Of a stretch of 64,000 nucleotides of DNA, positions 61,989 to 64,000 are shown in pieces. The stretch covers positions 62,001 to 126,000 of the forward strand of contig NZ_WPNZ01000007.1 of assembly GCF_009755605.1 (NCBI RefSeq). The letters are read 5' to 3'. Below the pieces are notes generated by a model. That model made no database searches. It was not told the origin of the DNA and saw only the letters and a list, made by a program, of their open reading frames with translations. Every line of letters starts with the position of its first letter. Positions within the stretch are counted from its first letter, which is position 1. The position numbers were made by a program, and so were the translations under genes. Source of the DNA: Streptomyces typhae. GTDB lineage: Bacteria; Actinomycetota; Actinomycetes; Streptomycetales; Streptomycetaceae.

Positions 61989-62528
61989 GTGAAGAATCTG
62001 TACAAGGCAATACCTGGTGCCGCCATCGCCGGACTCATGGTCGTCACGTCCATCACTCCGGCCGTCGCCGACTCCAAGGTCTCGTCCGAGCAGGTTTCCG
62101 CCCAGGTCAGCAAGAGCGCGAAGCTGAAGAAGATGAAGTCCATCACGTCGAACTCCAAGGCCTCCACGGCCCGCTGGTTCGACACCTACTCGAAGAAGAA
62201 CAAGCCGTCCGTCAAGAAGTACAAGTTCAACTGGAAGACCGACGGCTGTTCCTGGGCCCCGGACAAGATCGCCGGCGGCTACGACTTCCACAACCCGTGC
62301 TGGCGCCACGACTTCGGCTACCGCAACTACAAGAAGACCGTCGGCAAGACCGCGTTCCGCCGGGACCACAAGCTCCGCATCGACAAGGCTTTCCTGACGG
62401 ACATGCGGCAGGTCTGCAACTGGAAGCCCTGGGCCGACCCGTACACGCCCGCCATGCGGAAGAAGCTGAAGAAGTCCTGCAACAAGACGGCCAACAAGTA
62501 CTACCAGGCCGTGCGCTCCTTCAACTGA
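61989..62528 (+). CDS. Secreted phospholipase A2
   Basis: A 179-aa extracellular enzyme hydrolysing the sn-2 ester of phospholipids, Ca2+-dependent. Start GTG at 61989 (MKNLYKAIPG) with signal peptide ending near 'ITPAVA|DSK'; an upstream ATG at 61932 would add 19 residues before it. The PLA2 core 'DGCSWAPDKIAGGYDFHNPC' and 'WRHDFGYRNYKK' contains the catalytic His-Asp pair (HD) and Ca2+-binding Asp, with four cysteines (C-x..-C spacing of the S. violaceoruber enzyme). Many Lys residues. The 450 nt before it (61539-61988) have no gene. Confidence 0.92.
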   Translation: MKNLYKAIPGAAIAGLMVVTSITPAVADSKVSSEQVSAQVSKSAKLKKMKSITSNSKASTARWFDTYSKKNKPSVKKYKFNWKTDGCSWAPDKIAGGYDFHNPCWRHDFGYRNYKKTVGKTAFRRDHKLRIDKAFLTDMRQVCNWKPWADPYTPAMRKKLKKSCNKTANKYYQAVRSFN

Positions 62529-62560
62529 CACAACGCCATGGCCGCCCGGCCGTGAACCCG

Positions 62561-62599
62561 AAGCGTGGCCCCGTGCATTCCTTCCACGGGGCCACGCTT
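62561..62599 (+). terminator. Terminator of the phospholipase gene
   Basis: AAGCGTGGCCCCGTG (62561-62575) and CACGGGGCCACGCTT (62585-62599), a perfect 15-bp stem with a 9-nt loop, followed by CCTTTTCCT. Works in either direction between convergent genes. Confidence 0.85.
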
Positions 62600-62627
62600 C
62601 CTTTTCCTGCACGTTTCCTACAGGACG

Positions 62628-64000
62628 CTATTCCGTCGCGATCGCATTCAGCACATTCATCCGTCCCGCCCGGAACGCGGGGATCAGGGCCGCGAACAGT
62701 CCCACGAACGCCGAGCCCACGAACACCGTGAGGATCGTCGGCCACGGGATCTCCAGGACCTTCAGCCCTTCGAGTGCCAGGAGCTTCTGAGCCGTGGCAC
62801 CCCAGCCCATGCCGAGGCCGAGGCCGAGCAGGGCGCCGAAGAGGGCGATGACCACCGACTCCATGCGGATCATGCGGCGCAGCTGCCGCCGGGAGAGGCC
62901 GATGGCCCGCATCAGGCCGATCTCCCGGGTGCGCTCCACCACCGAGAGCGCCAGCGTGTTCACCACGCCCAGGACGGCCACGATGATGGCGAGCCCGAGC
63001 AGGCCGTAGACCATGTTGAGCATCTGCCCGACCTGGTCCTTCAGGTCGTCCTTGAAGTCGGCCTGGTTCATGACCTGCACGGCCGGGTCCTCGGCCACGG
63101 CGGCCTTCAGCGCCTTGTACGCCGCGTCCTGCTGACCCTTGTCCGCCGAGGCGAGCAGCATCGAGTCCAGCGGCATCCGGCCCGCGGGCACATAGCGCTC
63201 GGCCGTGGCGATGCTCGTGTACATCGCGCCCTTGTCGAACGCGGTGTCGTCCGACATGACGGCCGCGAGCGTCAGCTTCACCGTCCTGCCGTGGTCGAAG
63301 TCGACCGTCAGCTTGTCGCCCACCTTGAGGTGGTGCTTGTCGGCGAACTCCTCACCCACCGCCATCGCGTTCCCGCGGTAGGCCCCGGCCACGCTCCCGG
63401 AGACCGTCTCTCGGCGCAGGTCCTTCGTGTACGTCGGGTCCGTGGCGACCAGCGCCTCGCTCTCGGTCTTCCCCCCGGGGGTCGTGAGCTTCGTCTGGAC
63501 CTCCTTCACGCGCGTGACGTGCCCGGTGTGCGGCGCCTCCCGCAGCTTGCGCACCGACTGCGGGGTGAGCGGCTTGCCGCTGTCACCGGCGGGCCGCACG
63601 ATGAAGTCCGCACCCACCGACTTGTCGAGTTCGTCGGTGGCCGAGGCGACCATCGAGGAGCCGACCACGGAGAGGCAGGCGACCAGGGCGAGGCCGATCA
63701 TCAGGGCCGCGCCGGTGGCGCCGGTGCGGCGCGGGTTGCGCAGGGCGTTGCGCTCGGCCATGCGGCCCACGGGGCCGAACATCCGCAGCAGCACCGCGCT
63801 GATCACCCGGACCACCAGGGACGCGAGGACCGGCCCGACCACCACGAAGCCGATGAGGGTCAGGACGACACCGCCGCCGAGGAACAGCGAGCCCTCGCTC
63901 GCCTTGTCCGCCTGCCCCGCGGTGTAGAGCGCGAAGGCGCCGGCGCCGGTGAGGACCAGGCCGATCAGCGCGCGCACCGCGCCCGCCTTGCCGTCGGCCG
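62628..64000 (-). CDS. ABC transporter permease, FtsX/MacB-type (partial)
   Basis: The 3' part of a permease gene that continues past the right edge of the window. About 450 residues are visible: TM helices near the start ('LFLGGGVVLTLIGFVVVGPV'), 'NPRRTGATGAALMIGLALVA', an extracellular domain, and a C-terminal trio of helices ('MVYGLLGLAIIVAVLGVVNT', 'SVVIALFGALLGLGLGMGW', 'TVFVGSAFVGLFAALIPAF'). The layout is the same as the permease at 30431-32947, indicating a paralogous MacB-like exporter. Its ATPase would be expected upstream, to the right. Confidence 0.9.
   Translation of the reverse strand, partial: ADGKAGAVRALIGLVLTGAGAFALYTAGQADKASEGSLFLGGGVVLTLIGFVVVGPVLASLVVRVISAVLLRMFGPVGRMAERNALRNPRRTGATGAALMIGLALVACLSVVGSSMVASATDELDKSVGADFIVRPAGDSGKPLTPQSVRKLREAPHTGHVTRVKEVQTKLTTPGGKTESEALVATDPTYTKDLRRETVSGSVAGAYRGNAMAVGEEFADKHHLKVGDKLTVDFDHGRTVKLTLAAVMSDDTAFDKGAMYTSIATAERYVPAGRMPLDSMLLASADKGQQDAAYKALKAAVAEDPAVQVMNQADFKDDLKDQVGQMLNMVYGLLGLAIIVAVLGVVNTLALSVVERTREIGLMRAIGLSRRQLRRMIRMESVVIALFGALLGLGLGMGWGATAQKLLALEGLKVLEIPWPTILTVFVGSAFVGLFAALIPAFRAGRMNVLNAIATE

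Overview
The window reads as chromosomal DNA of a Streptomyces. The DNA is very GC-rich and many genes start with GTG or TTG. The gene set is typical of the genus: Rpf/LysM cell-wall proteins, roadblock proteins, DUF6879 with an XRE-DUF5753 regulator, and bldA. From memory, not from a search, the order hut genes - cystathionine beta-synthase - SGNH hydrolase - thiolase - Bax-inhibitor protein - pobA - bldA - MacB-type ABC genes - cfa - ndh - ppx - DUF501 - ftsB - eno - two rpf genes - P450 - mazG - SurA-like lipoprotein - kinase - mfd matches the S. coelicolor core around SCO3070-SCO3110.

Layout. 0.16-3.6 kb is an accessory patch. It has two copies of a small protein + DUF6879 pair, one XRE-DUF5753 regulator, a GRDP-like protein with a Cys-rich tail and one unrecognised ORF. 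3.8-9.6 kb is a leftward histidine-utilisation operon (hutU, M20 amidohydrolase, hutF, hutI). It is divergent from a PLP decarboxylase + APC permease pair (9.7-12.6 kb). 12.9-15.1 kb is a rightward operon of roadblock-type proteins. 15.2-17.7 kb is a divergent RpiR/SIS regulator and NCS1 permease. 17.7-28.7 kb holds mostly core metabolic and conserved hypothetical genes. bldA (tRNA-Leu-UAA) lies at 28.8 kb on the minus strand. 29.3-33 kb is an ABC ATPase/FtsX permease pair, followed by cfa and ndh; a Rex-type operator lies 0.3 kb upstream of ndh.

36.5-40.8 kb is a second accessory patch. It includes a small secreted protein and an XRE/TPR regulator divergent from an anti-sigma-like ATPase. 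The ATPase is translationally coupled to a stand-alone class I LysRS-like protein with what looks like a C-terminal ASCH domain. 40.8-44.4 kb carries ppx, a DUF501 gene, ftsB and eno. 44.8-47.1 kb carries two Rpf/LysM genes; the first is preceded by a c-di-AMP (ydaO) riboswitch. Then come a P450, a STAND-like NTPase with a RHIM-like segment, mazG, a SurA_N lipoprotein, a soluble Ser/Thr kinase with its membrane partner, GNAT, HNH and NTF2 genes, mfd, an XRE protein, a secreted phospholipase A2, and an ABC permease running off the right edge.

The intergenic regions are unusually rich in dispersed palindromic repeats and tandem minisatellites. Several of these reach into or supply the 3' ends of genes (cfa, the ABC ATPase, GNAT, mfd). 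Domain and family names are assigned by reading motifs and from memory; no database search was run.
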